Shown piece after piece: positions 16,229-25,300 of a stretch of 25,755 nt of DNA. How positions within the stretch are numbered: the stretch's first letter is position 1; every line of letters starts with the position of its first letter. This DNA comes from Tubulinosema ratisbonensis. Its lineage: Eukaryota; Microsporidia; Tubulinosematidae. The notes beneath the pieces are model-generated. The model searched no databases. It was not told the origin of the DNA and saw nothing but the letters and a program-made list of their open reading frames with translations. The position numbers and the translations under genes are program-made. The stretch spans positions 3,363 through 29,117 of the forward strand of contig RCSS01000157.1 in the NCBI GenBank assembly GCA_004000155.1, given 5' to 3'.

Positions 16229-16450
16229 TTTTTTTTTGTTACTTAGGAATGGGAAATCCGTAAGAAGATCTTTTCGCTATACCTTCTATATAAGAATATT
16301 AATACCTAGTTGACGAAAACATACGATAAAATATGTTTCTTTATACTTAGGTATAGCTCAAGATACTGAGAGCCTTTACACGGTAAATACCACCCTGTAC
16401 CTACTGTGGGCTATTTGAGTCTACCTTCCTTGCAGGTTTTGGTTACAGGG
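16229..16450 (-). repeat. Dispersed repeat element, full-length copy 2 (SINE-like)
   Basis: Inverted relative to copy 1. On the minus strand it starts CCCTGTAACCAAAACCTGCA, contains TATCTTGAGCTATACCTAAG and ends CCTAAGTAAC followed by nine A. Stem GCTATACC/GGTATAGC is perfect here (8 bp). The hairpin arms are at 16315-16323 and 16332-16339 (GAAACATA with TATGTTTTC on the minus strand, one bulge). About three quarters of positions agree with copy 1 by eye. Copies on both strands and far apart argue for dispersal rather than tandem duplication. Confidence 0.75.
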
Positions 16451-17500
16451 AGTGTATGAATATACTTATAGAATTTACAAGAAAAAATAGTGTTTTTATT
16501 CAATTATTAAATTGGAATTTAATTTATTAGACAATTATTATCCTATAAAATAAAAAAAGCTTATAACTATTTTTTGTTTAATAGAGAATATTTAGAAACA
16601 TTAAGAACCTTGATTCGTAATCAATTAATTGATGCCAACTTAAAGTGAATATTGATAATATTTTTAAATATACCTTTTTGTTTTTGTGTAAAGTGAGCTG
16701 TGAACACCATAAAAATATTTATTACACCTGAAAATTTAATTTTAATCATTTTTAGAGAGATTTTTATCTTTTTTTCTGTAAAACTTAATCATTTTTTAAA
16801 TCAAAACTAATTTTTTTTATTTTAATTAAATTTTTAATTTTTTTTTCTTAACATTAAAAATCAAATTTTTGTATTTTTTTCTATTTTTATGATTGTTTTT
16901 TATTAATTTTTTATAGAAACATAATTAAAATAATTTTTTTATTATATTGACTTTCTTTTTTTGTATTGGTTTATTAAATAAAAATCTTTGATAAAAGGAT
17001 TATTTTTTCAAATCAAATTATTTTTCTATCTTTTTATTTTTAAGGAATATTAATCCGATCCTCTTTTCGACAGTATCAATAATTTAAAAAATATTACTTT
17101 ATTTGTAGGTTATCATTAAATTTATAAATAAATATGTTTTCTTAGACTCTGTTGGTAAATTATTGTTTTAATCAAATAATTTATTTAATAAATTTACTGC
17201 TATACCTCTTCTTAATACCATGTAATTTAAATAAATAAAAAAAAGGAGTATTTTTTTATTAGTGATCATACGAGTTCTCATAGGTTTTATTTTGTATTAA
17301 ATATTTTTAAACATCAAATCACTGCTATAATCAAATAAAATAGAAATATTTTAAAAACAAAATAAGTATCTCTCGCATATAAAATTTCTTTAATAAAAAA
17401 TTTTATTTAATTTACCAATTATTCCTTTAAAGGATTAATTATTTTCTAATTTACCAATTTGTTAAATTAATGATGATTTTGAAAAATTTTAGAAATGACC

Positions 17501-17767
17501 ATGTTAAAACTGTTTTTAATATTCTGCACTGATTTTTTATGTAGTATCGATCCTTACATAAAAGATAGCTTTATTAATGACTATAAAAACTATTTTGATC
17601 CTAATACAAATGGCCATGATAAATGTTCTAAAGATTTGTTCTTTAAAGATATAAACAAAAGTGAAGAAGAGATTTCTTCAGATTATAAAGAAGTTTATGA
17701 ATATTTAAAAAAAGATAACGAACCCAAACAAACTAACATAAAACAGAAGGTTAAAAATCAAAAATAA
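17501..17767 (+). CDS. Small hypothetical protein with possible signal peptide
   Basis: 88 residues from this Met (90 from the Met at 17495). The N-terminus MLKLFLIFCTDFLCSIDP reads like a signal peptide with cleavage near its end; the mature part is charged, with FDPNTNGHDKCSKDLFFKDI in the middle, an acidic SEEEISSDYKEVYEYLKK and a basic tail KQKVKNQK. No family recognised. It is the only sizeable open frame in a 4.7-kb gene-poor stretch, and codons look protein-like (mixed charged residues, not just the A/T-rich K/N/I/F background). CCAAT-like boxes lie about 40-85 bases upstream. Candidate lineage-specific secreted protein, or a chance ORF. Confidence 0.45.
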   Translation: MLKLFLIFCTDFLCSIDPYIKDSFINDYKNYFDPNTNGHDKCSKDLFFKDINKSEEEISSDYKEVYEYLKKDNEPKQTNIKQKVKNQK

Positions 17768-18299
17768 ATTAGTTTGATTTATTTTGTTAATGAAATGTTT
17801 AAAAAAATGCTTGTTTAAGAATAAATATTTTCAAAAAGATTGATTTTAACAATGATTTAATGCAATATATTGTAAATTTATACTGTACATATTTTTGAAA
17901 AGCAATTTAAAAATTATAAGTGTTATATCGCATATTACGGTTTTATTTCTTTTTTACAAAATATTTAATTATAAAGGAAAATTAAAGACAAATAATACTA
18001 TCATAATAGAAATAAAAATAACAATAGGATTATTATTATAATTATATTTAACAAAATTTTCTAGAATGCGAACATTCTTTTTAAGATACAATCATAACAA
18101 TACGATTTTAAAACAAAAAAAACATTTCAAAGATATAATCTTAATAATATAACCAAAAAAAAGTAATTTTTCTTTCAATATAATATTCTGCATTAAAAGC
18201 TACTAATTATTTATTTTGGCATTCTATATTTATTTCTTCTCATTTATATTTAAGTTGTTTTTCAATTTCATAAAAATTTTATATCAATCCTTCTTTGTT

Positions 18300-18356
18300 A
18301 ATTTTATCCTTTTTTTGAAATAATGTTAAGAAAAAGGATAAAATTTAACATTATTT
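18300..18356. repeat. Two interleaved perfect inverted repeats
   Basis: Arm X (18300-18314, AATTTTATCCTTTTT) pairs perfectly with X' (18331-18345). Arm Y (18318-18329, AAATAATGTTAA) pairs perfectly with Y' (18345-18356). The order X-Y-X'-Y' is that of a pseudoknot, but with almost no linkers the two long stems cannot both form fully, so they would be alternatives. Confidence 0.85.
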
Positions 18357-18604
18357 ACAAACCATTTGAAGTAAAAATTATTGATCTTCCTTTTTAATGT
18401 TAAACAAATACTGTTTTGTAATTATTTTTTTAAAACATATTAATTTAGTTTTTTCTCGTATTTAAACCATAAAACATATTTCAAAACTTTTCTTCGAAAA
18501 AAACAAAACCAAGAATGAAATTAGACAATATTTAGCAATTTATAGCGTAATTAAATATTTAACTTAATAGAACCTAAACCTGCGCTCAAATAGGCATTAA
18601 AGAA

Positions 18605-18818
18605 GTTTTTATTGCCTATAGAGTAGAAATCTACATGAAGATTTTTGCTATAACTTCTATATAAAATAAAAATAATCATTCATGAAAATACATAGGTAAA
18701 GTGTATTTCTATACATCTAGGTACAGCACAAGATATTGCAAGCCTCTATCAGCCAACATCCTCCCCCTGTATTATATTGCCTGCCTAAATAATTTGCTTG
18801 CAGGCTTTGATTAAAAGT
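18605..18818 (-). repeat. Dispersed repeat element, diverged copy 3 (SINE-like)
   Basis: On the minus strand: TAATCAAAGCCTGCAAG, later GGCTTGCAATATCTTGTGCT and GTACCTA, then ATAGAAGTTATAGCAAAAAT and GGCAATAAAAAC at the end. It is more diverged than copies 1 and 2, but the hairpin is retained with changed bases (GAAATACA with TGTATTTTC; arms at 18684-18692 and 18702-18709). It also has its own GCCTGC...GCAGGC inverted pair in the 5' part. Confidence 0.65.
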
Positions 18819-19454
18819 TAGAATTCAGTCACACTGAATGCGCTCTCAGTACTAAAACATATACCTATGTTTTTATTATAATATATATATGTAGATTTTA
18901 ATGTTTAAGTAAATATGTGTATATTTTTTTCACCAGAGTTTTTTAAATATTTATACTTTTTTCCAAGTTTATTCATTTTTTTGAAATTCTTAGAATAAGA
19001 AATTTTCTGTTATTAAAAAAACATAAAAGTGTAAAGTAATAAACCACAATATAAAATTAGGAAAACAATTTTCAAAGTTTCTCATTGAAAATTAAATGAT
19101 AAATAAAGAATAAGTAATCAAATATTAAAAACTTTAATAAATAAAATAATTATTAACTTGATAATTTATTTCTATATTAACTAGTTTTATAAACACATAA
19201 AAATATTAATTGACATAATATTTTATTTAATTCGTATATAACCTAGTAATTCACTGTCAAATGACCAGAATTTTTATCATTTCTAGTTTGTATGTTACTT
19301 ATAAAGATGGTAGTATATTGATTATTTGATCTATTCATATTTAGGATTCATAAATACAATACTTTTGATCAAATTTTGTGGAACCGGAATATTTCAAATA
19401 TTTTAGTGGGTAAAAATAATTGATAAAGAAAAACTTATTATTTTGCAATAAATT

Positions 19455-19547
19455 TTATTCTTCATTGTGATGGTCAACTAAATCACCTTTTTCCAAAAGA
19501 GTTTCAAAAACTTTCACATAATTTTCTTTTCTTTCACGGTCTTTCAT
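19455..19547 (-). CDS. 30-codon open frame of unknown nature
   Basis: MKDRERKENYVKVFETLLEK followed by ten more residues ending HHNEE and a stop. Charged composition and local G+C are unlike the surrounding noncoding DNA, so it may be a microprotein or the last piece of a decayed gene. An in-frame stop lies three codons upstream of the ATG. No family recognised. Confidence 0.2.
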   Translation of the reverse strand: MKDRERKENYVKVFETLLEKGDLVDHHNEE

Positions 19548-19893
19548 ATTTTCTTATGTTTGGTTTTTTCAAATTTAATAAGTAATATTTTAATCAGCTG
19601 TTTTGAGGACTAAATGCATAGTCTTAACCAAAAAAATATAATTTCGTCTATTATTTAACAAATAAGTATGTCGTAATAAGCAAATCAAATAATAGTTGAT
19701 TGATTTTATCATTTTAGAACATAATTCTCAAAATTACAACATCAATTGATTAAAATATTAAAAAATTAATTATAAACATATCCAAGAAAAAGTATCTTTA
19801 ATTAAGCAATAATAAATACATTTTGTAAAAACTAATACGATTTTTACTATTAATAAATATTCATAAAATCATCTATAAGCTTTTTATTTATTA

Positions 19894-19967
19894 GTTTTTT
19901 TTGTTGCCTAGGGATGGGAAATCCATACGAAGATCTTTTCGCTATACCTTCTTTACAAGAATATTTA
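19894..19967 (-). repeat. Dispersed repeat, 5'-truncated copy 4
   Basis: On the plus strand TTTTTTTTGTTGCCTAGGGA, then TGGGAAATCCATACGAAGAT and CTTTTCGCTATACCTTCT, nearly identical to the 3' end of copy 2. Homology fades after about 19967 (weak traces to 20025), so only the 3' third is present. It has the best preserved oligo-A (oligo-T here) end of the short copies. Confidence 0.7.
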
Positions 19968-20479
19968 TTTATTGGTTTACTCTTGATGATGCTTTCACGA
20001 TGATGAAAATGAATTTCTTTTTATTTTTTTAAAAAGAGAGATTTCTATAAAAAGATATAAGTTTTTATTAAATGCATTTTTAGGACAATCTAAATAAAAT
20101 TTATTTGTTAAATTTAACTTTTTTTCTAATTTTTTTATATTCTAAAAATCAATTAAATATAACAATTTAATGAAAACATTACTTAATCTTTTTATATCAA
20201 AATTTATAAAAGTATCAATTACTTTAATATGCTCATTTATTCCTTTTATAAAGATACAGTTATATTTATATTAATTTTTTTATTATTTTAATCAATGAAG
20301 ATCAAAAAATATCATTTTTAAAAAAAAATAAATCAATTTTACCTGAAAAATTTTTATTTTATATTTTTTATTTAAATGAAAAAAAAATATTTAAATAACA
20401 TTATTATTATTTATTTAAATAACTTATTATTCAGGTCATATACCTCAAGATATGTCAATAGTATTATAATTATAATATT

Positions 20480-20598
20480 TTTTATAAAATAAAATATAAA
20501 TTAAAAAAATTATAATAAATAAAGAATTATTTTTATTTTTTAAATTAATTAATATTTATTTTTTATTATTTTTTTAATTTATATTTTATTTTATAAAA
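20480..20598. repeat. 31-bp perfect inverted repeat, A/T only
   Basis: Arm 20480-20510 (TTTTATAAAATAAAATATAA...) is the exact reverse complement of 20568-20598, with a 57-base A/T spacer. Two undefined bases (20599-20600) follow directly, so the arm may be longer. It lies just past the 3' end of the Myb gene. It could be a MITE-like remnant or a transcript-end hairpin. Confidence 0.75.
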
Positions 20599-20629
20599 NN
20601 TTCAATTACATTAAGTTTATTAAACTTTT

Positions 20630-21166
20630 TCATTGATTATTTCTAATTTCAGAAGTTTTTACTTTTGTAAGTTTAATTTTTTCATTCTCAGATAATACAA
20701 CAGAATAAGTATGAATAGTCAATCCTTTGTCACAAGTGACTGATACTTTGAAAGGATTATCAAAATTACCTTTTCTTTTAGCTATAATCTTAGCTGCATC
20801 ATGCGGAAAGCGAGAATTCACTATTTTACATTCTGAAATATCACAAGTCAAATCTCCTTCTTCAGTCACTTCAATCCATTCCTTATTAGGTGTTTTGTAG
20901 TAGCTGGTTTGTTTTGACATTAATCTATGCTTATCTTTGAGACTGAGAGTAGATTTATTTTGTAAAGTTTTTGAGACTGCCCTTATTTCACTCCATTTTC
21001 CTAAGCCTTTGATTGAAACTAGTTCGGCTAGCTCATCTGCCTGTTCTTTAGTCCACTCTTCTTTTTTTCTGACTGTGTTGTTTGTCAGATTTTCTTGAAT
21101 ATTATTTTCAAAATTTAGGATTATTCCGCTATTATTATGTTCTTCATTGTAATTGTTGCTTTCCAT
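20630..21166 (-). CDS. Telobox-type Myb/SANT DNA-binding protein
   Basis: 178 residues. One Myb/SANT repeat at about 36-86: EEWTKEQADELAELVSIKGL, GKWSEIRAVSKTLQN and TLSLKDKHRLM. The third-helix LKDKHR resembles the telobox signature VDLKDKWRN of telomere-binding Mybs (TRF/Taz/plant TRB type), with the last Trp replaced by His80. The rest (95-165, with C108, C113, C145) has no family I can name. The protein is much shorter than TRF proteins and has no evident dimerisation domain. Its own 5' flank contains TAGGGTTAG (21175-21183). Possible telomere or promoter binding; the specificity is inference. Confidence 0.65.
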   Translation of the reverse strand: MESNNYNEEHNNSGIILNFENNIQENLTNNTVRKKEEWTKEQADELAELVSIKGLGKWSEIRAVSKTLQNKSTLSLKDKHRLMSKQTSYYKTPNKEWIEVTEEGDLTCDISECKIVNSRFPHDAAKIIAKRKGNFDNPFKVSVTCDKGLTIHTYSVVLSENEKIKLTKVKTSEIRNNQ

Positions 21167-21174
21167 ACTTAGAA

Positions 21175-21183
21175 TAGGGTTAG
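21175..21183. promoter_or_regulatory. Telomere-repeat-like TAGGGTTAG upstream of Myb gene
   Basis: Nine bases in register with (TTAGGG)n, 9-17 bases before the ATG; on the gene strand CTAACCCTA, like the plant telo-box. It also supplies a CCC triplet near the start, so it may simply be the general CCC start motif. Confidence 0.3.
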
Positions 21184-21320
21184 TATAAATTAAATTAAAA
21201 AATAAATAAAAAAATAGTTGAAGAAATATAAAATAAATAAAAAAGAAATTAAAAAATAGAAAATAAATAATTGAAAAATAAATAATTAAAAAATAAATAA
21301 TAAAATTTAAATTTAAAAGT

Positions 21321-21350
21321 GCGGTGAGTGAGGATCGAACTCACGACCTG

Positions 21351-21387
<37 letters not shown>

Positions 21388-21392
21388 ACCGC
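21321..21392 (-). tRNA. tRNA-Phe (anticodon GAA)
   Basis: A 72-base cloverleaf on the minus strand. Acceptor GCGGTGA/TCACCGC, D arm TAGCTCAGTTGGGAGAGC, anticodon loop CTGAAGA (GAA at 21357-21359), variable AGGTC, T arm GTGAG TTCGATC CTCAC. The first anticodon-stem pair (27-43) appears to be T-C, leaving four good pairs. The internal A and B boxes are intact, a TTTT terminator follows within a few bases, there is no intron, and CCA is not encoded. Confidence 0.95.
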
Positions 21393-21450
21393 TTAAAAAT
21401 CAAAAACGAAATTACTAAATACACCGCAAACATTATATATCTATATTTTA

Positions 21451-22092
21451 TTAAATTTTTAATAATTTTACTAACCCTCTAACAACCAAATTCTCCAAAT
21501 AAGAAAACAAAAAAGTAAACCCATATATTTCATAAAAAGGAACAAAAATCAACAAAAAAAAGTATCTTATTTTATCTCTATCGGTAAAAAATTCACTTTC
21601 TATAAAAAAAGAAAAATATAATTTAAAATAAACATTGGAAAATGAAAAAATTACAACAGCAAATATAAAAATAGATTGAATTTTGTTTGTTTTTTCTAGC
21701 ATAGAAAGAGCTGTCATTAAAAAACAAATATCAACCATAGACAGTGAAATTAAATAATGCCAGTCGTAATAGTTTTCTAAAGGTTTTTTCATAATTAATC
21801 TGCTAATATAAGAAGCAAACATAATTGCGAAAAGAAAAATGAAGAAATAAATCAGTTGTCCTAACCAGAAACTTAAACTAAAAATGAAATTACAATCCTT
21901 GCCACATACGAAACTTAGAATTATTTTCATAAACAAATAAGCAAGAAAAACCAATATGTTTAAAATAAAACCAAACTTTTTTGGTATGTTCATTCTACTT
22001 GTTCTGTCAAATGGAACAAACTTGTATGAATTTAGTATGTCAGTAAAAATTATCTTAAAAGATTCTGTTAATGAATAATATTCTTTTACCAT
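21451..22092 (-). CDS. Multi-pass membrane protein, unknown family
   Basis: 213 residues with about five hydrophobic helices: roughly 40-62, 70-95, 112-132, 138-160 and 176-198. The cytosolic-looking N-terminus contains FKIIFTDILNSYKFVPFDRT. A pair of cysteines, CGKDC (63-67), sits between the first two helices. I do not recognise the family; size and topology would fit a small ER/Golgi membrane protein, but that is a guess. The start is supported by CCCC three bases upstream (22096-22099 on the complementary strand). It lies 58 bases from the tRNA gene. Confidence 0.75.
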   Translation of the reverse strand: MVKEYYSLTESFKIIFTDILNSYKFVPFDRTSRMNIPKKFGFILNILVFLAYLFMKIILSFVCGKDCNFIFSLSFWLGQLIYFFIFLFAIMFASYISRLIMKKPLENYYDWHYLISLSMVDICFLMTALSMLEKTNKIQSIFIFAVVIFSFSNVYFKLYFSFFIESEFFTDRDKIRYFFLLIFVPFYEIYGFTFLFSYLENLVVRGLVKLLKI

Positions 22093-22714
22093 AAAGGGGT
22101 TTTATTTTATTTTCTAAAAATCTTTTTTTTATAAAAAGGAGAGCAAAAAAAATTAATTTTTTTCTGTCAATAAAAAAAAAGAATATTCTTTTTTAAATAA
22201 ATGATTTTAATTTATTCTGGAAATATAAATAAAATTTTAATCTGATTTTTTTTATATTTTTAGATTTAAAATAATTTTTTTAAATCTTCAAATATTTTAA
22301 TTCAATGGGATAATATTCAAATATTTTAAATACTTTTATTTGTGTTATTTAATAAATTCATTCTTAGTTTTTATAATTTGATTTAAATTATCTGTAAAAT
22401 AAAGCAACATTTAAAATTTAATTTAATTACATTTTTTTATTAATTTTTATTTAAAGATTTACCAATACAAAAATGTAAATAAATCAATAAAAAAATGTAA
22501 TTATTTGATGCTAAGAGTAAATAAAATGATTTATATTTATAAATTATAAATAAATATTTTTAAATATTGAAATGATTCTTTTTGTTTATTGAACTAAAAT
22601 CTTTTATGAAAGTTTAATTTATTTAAATTTCATCTTTTTTTCTAGAAATTAAAATATAACCCTCATCATGACAATTTTTTAAAAATAAATGAAATAAAAA
22701 AGTAAATTTTATTT
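22093..22714. other. Intergenic spacer
   Basis: About 620 A/T-rich bases between two minus-strand genes. It contains the CCCC start motif of the membrane protein at one end. Otherwise I see only A/T runs and no gene, RNA or repeat copy. Confidence 0.5.
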
Positions 22715-23260
22715 TTATATTTCAGGAAAGGTAAACCCATTAATTTCTTTTTTATCTTTGATAAATTTAATCAAATCATTCACAAAAAAAGCACCTATCA
22801 TACACTCTTTAATGGGTAATAAAGGATCCTCTACTCTCTCACAAACAGAATGAGCTATCAAAGTATTATGATAAGAAAAACAGCCTGAACAAATAAAAAA
22901 TTTATCATTTCCTATCAAATTAATCAAAGTATCAACCAAAATTATTATTTTATCTGAGAATTCTTTGGTTGTTAATTTGCTTTTCTCAATCACAGTTAAT
23001 TCAACTGAATTGTTTAAATTTTCTATCCTGTTAGGGCATAAATTATAGAAAGACGTCAATGTTTCATTGTCACAGAATATTTTATTTACACCAAGCAGTA
23101 AAATATTCTTTAAAATTTCACCTGAAACAAAAGATGGTTTGTTTGTGATGTGTGTTTGTACCAATACTATTGGTGTATCAATCAGTTTTAGTTGTGTTTC
23201 TAAACCAAATAATCTAATTTGTCTGTCATATTTTTCTAAGTCCTTTTCTTCTTCTTGCAT
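22715..23260 (-). CDS. AOS1: Minimal Aos1/SAE1-like (SUMO E1) subunit
   Basis: 181 residues, against about 340 for Aos1. The start KYDRQIRLFGLETQLKLIDT is the hallmark YDRQIRLWGxExQxxL of E1-like subunits, with the arginines that in SAE1 act in trans on the partner's ATP site. Next comes IVLVQ and ILKNILLLGVNKIFCDN (family EIxKNxxLAGVxxxTxxD), but the GxGxxG nucleotide loop is missing. The end GAFFVNDLIKFIKDKKEING corresponds to the last Rossmann part of Aos1 (GGxxAQxVIKxLS). So the gene is complete at both ends but has lost its middle. It probably pairs with a Uba2 encoded elsewhere to activate SUMO. Ula1 (NEDD8 E1) is a less likely alternative. Confidence 0.7.
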   Translation of the reverse strand: MQEEEKDLEKYDRQIRLFGLETQLKLIDTPIVLVQTHITNKPSFVSGEILKNILLLGVNKIFCDNETLTSFYNLCPNRIENLNNSVELTVIEKSKLTTKEFSDKIIILVDTLINLIGNDKFFICSGCFSYHNTLIAHSVCERVEDPLLPIKECMIGAFFVNDLIKFIKDKKEINGFTFPEI

Positions 23261-23287
23261 AAAATTAAAAAAAATAAATTTTTTTAA

Positions 23288-23797
23288 TTAATTTATTTCT
23301 TTTTTATAATCTAAATTAAACCAATCAACAGGTGGTTTTATAAAATTAAAAAAATCTTTTAAATTTTCTTTTTCTTCTTCCAACCTTTTTTCTCCTTCAA
23401 AAGGCAATTCACAGCTGACAAACAATTTTATTAAAAATTTGTTATTTATTTTTAATATTTCTATTTTTATTTCATTTTTTACAAATAAAAATCCTAAAAT
23501 TTTTATCTCTTTTTTAAATTTAAGGTCTAAGTTTACCAATTCTTCTTCTGTTTTTAAAGATTTAATTATTGTATAAGAATTATAAGCACAACAGATTGAT
23601 GTTCTATTTTTATTATAATCGTAAATAGATTTATAAATTAGTTTGTTTTGCTCAGGTATCAATATTATTTTAAAATTATTTCCTATAAATATTCTTTCTG
23701 TGTGATTTAATTCTGTTTTGTTCCATCCTTCTTTCTTTAAATACAATAAAATTTCGTTTATGTTTTGTGTGCTTGTGACCAGAGAACATTCGTACAT
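23288..23797 (-). CDS. MED18: Mediator subunit Med18-like
   Basis: 169 residues. Opens MYECSLVTSTQNINEILLYL, and the C-terminal half (90-160) has FKKEIKILGFLFVKNEIKIE, ILKINNKFLIKLFVSCELPF and LKDFFNFIKPPVDWFNLDY, matching the Med18 (Srb5) pattern of LGF-x-G-x-x-F-x2-x-I-x-I-x-KI, a strand, then LxxFxxxLxPxVxLxxxD. Med18 forms part of the Mediator head with Med20. The gene is shorter than fungal Med18 and lies tightly between VMA2 (42 bases) and the Aos1-like gene (27 bases). The call rests on pattern and size only. Confidence 0.5.
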   Translation of the reverse strand: MYECSLVTSTQNINEILLYLKKEGWNKTELNHTERIFIGNNFKIILIPEQNKLIYKSIYDYNKNRTSICCAYNSYTIIKSLKTEEELVNLDLKFKKEIKILGFLFVKNEIKIEILKINNKFLIKLFVSCELPFEGEKRLEEEKENLKDFFNFIKPPVDWFNLDYKKEIN

Positions 23798-23839
23798 AAA
23801 TTAAAAAAAAATATTTTTTAAAAAATAAATATTTAAATT

Positions 23840-24416
23840 TTAATCTTCGTTTATTTCTTCGCCGTTTAAAGAATGGTATTGTTTAAGAATGTTGGATGGT
23901 ATCCTATTTAATAGATCAGCAGGAAAAATTCTGAGTAAATCCCAAGCTAAATCTAAACTTTCTTCAATGCTTCTACTTTCGTAATGGCCTTGGTTTAAAA
24001 ATCTACTTTCAAAATTTTCTACAAATTCAATACTTAATTTCTCTTCTTCGTTTAAACTTTCTTCTCCAACAACGGTTTTCATTGAAATTGCATCTTTACC
24101 AATGGCATATTTTGCGTATAACTGGTTAGAAACATCGGAATGGTCCTTTCTTGTAAATCCTTTTCCTATCGCACTTTTCATTAACCTAGAAAGAGAAGGT
24201 AAAACATTGATTGGTGGGTAAATTTGTCTGTTGTGTAATGTTCTGTCGATGTAAATCTGTCCTTCTGTGATGTAACCAGTTAAATCTGGAATAGGATGTG
24301 TTATGTCATCGTTCGGCATGGTTAAAATTGGTATTTGAGTTATTGAACCATTGATTCCTGAAATTCTACCTGCTCTTTCATAAATTGTTGATAAATCAGT
24401 GTACATGTATCCAGGG

Positions 24417-24448
<32 letters not shown>

Positions 24449-25300
24449 TGCACTTACCTCTCTTAACGCATCTGCATAAGAAGACATATCTGTCATAATT
24501 ACCAAAACATGTTTTTCAGTCTCATAAGCTAAGTATTCTGCTGTGGTAAGAGCTAATCTTGGTGTAATTATTCTTTCAATGGTTGGATCATTTGCCAAAT
24601 TTAAAAACAATGTGGTGTTTTGAGAAGTACCTGCTTGTTCGAAGGAATCTTTAAAAAATTTTGCTGTTTCCATGTTAACTCCCATGGCAGCAAAAATTAT
24701 TGCAAAATTTTCATCNGACGAATCCAAAACTGCTTTCTTTTTCACTAATCCTGCTTGCCTACAGATTTGAGCTGCTATTTCATTATGAGGTAAACCAGAG
24801 GCTGAAAAAATAGGAATTTTTTGGCCTCTTGCGATAGAATTCATAACATCAATTGATGAAATTCCTGTTTGTATCATTTCTTCGGGATACGTTCTGCTTT
24901 GAGGATTTATTGGCTGACCTTGGATATCTAAGTAATCACTTGCTATAACATTAGGTCCATTATCAAGGACTCTCCCACTACCGTCAAAAATTCTTCCNAG
25001 CACATCTTCAGAAACAGGTATTTTAAGTGTATCTCCTGTAAAAGTAACAGAGGTATTACTTACATCAATACCAGAAGTACCTTCAAACACTTGAATTACT
25101 CCTTTTTTACCCGATACTTCTAACACTTGACCTTGCCTAATTGTTGAGTCAGCCAACCTAATATTAACTATCTCTCCGTACATAAGTTTAGGAATGTTGT
25201 CCAGGATTACTAATGGACCATTAACTCCTGTTATTTTTCTATATGTTGTAATAGGTCCTAAAGGCTCTTTTAGAATATCTGAGTACATAATGGGTTTCAT
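23840..25300 (-). CDS. VMA2: V-type proton ATPase subunit B
   Basis: 486 residues, the usual length (about 490-510), of the non-catalytic nucleotide-binding B subunit in the V1 sector that acidifies vacuolar or endosomal compartments. Clear landmarks: [54 protein letters not shown] (the B-subunit form of the P-loop region), [37 protein letters not shown] and [15 protein letters not shown], and [15 protein letters not shown]. The ambiguous bases at 24715 and 24998 fall at third codon positions of TCN and CTN, so the residues are Ser and Leu. It is highly conserved and a good marker for phylogeny. No CCC motif before the ATG. Confidence 0.97.

Larger units (their letters stand above)
15867..17494. 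other. Gene-poor region with repeats
   Basis: A/T-rich stretch holding a two-unit tandem repeat (15912-15970) and an inverted full copy of the dispersed repeat (16229-16450). A line at 17043-17080 (AGGAATATTAATCCGATCCT, then CTTTTCGACAGTATC) may be a further, very eroded repeat 3' end. Two ACCAATT boxes at 17414 and 17453 precede the small ORF at 17501. No other gene seen. Confidence 0.5.
17768..20629. other. Gene-poor region with repeats and palindromes
   Basis: About 2.9 kb of A/T-rich DNA. It holds a 6-bp-stem hairpin (AGAATG CGAA CATTCT, 18063-18078), the interleaved inverted repeat (18300-18356), dispersed repeat copies (18605-18818 and 19894-19967), a 30-codon open frame (19455-19547) and a 31-bp inverted repeat (20480-20598). 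No full-length gene recognised. Confidence 0.5.

Noticed and set aside
17043..17080. Further copy of the dispersed repeat 3' end
   Set aside because: Only scattered matches (GGAAT, ATCCG, CTTTTCG) with gaps; too weak to annotate as a copy.
18063..18078. Hairpin AGAATG-CGAA-CATTCT followed by T-run as a terminator
   Set aside because: Bacterial-type intrinsic terminators do not apply here, no gene ends nearby, and a 6-bp stem can arise by chance.
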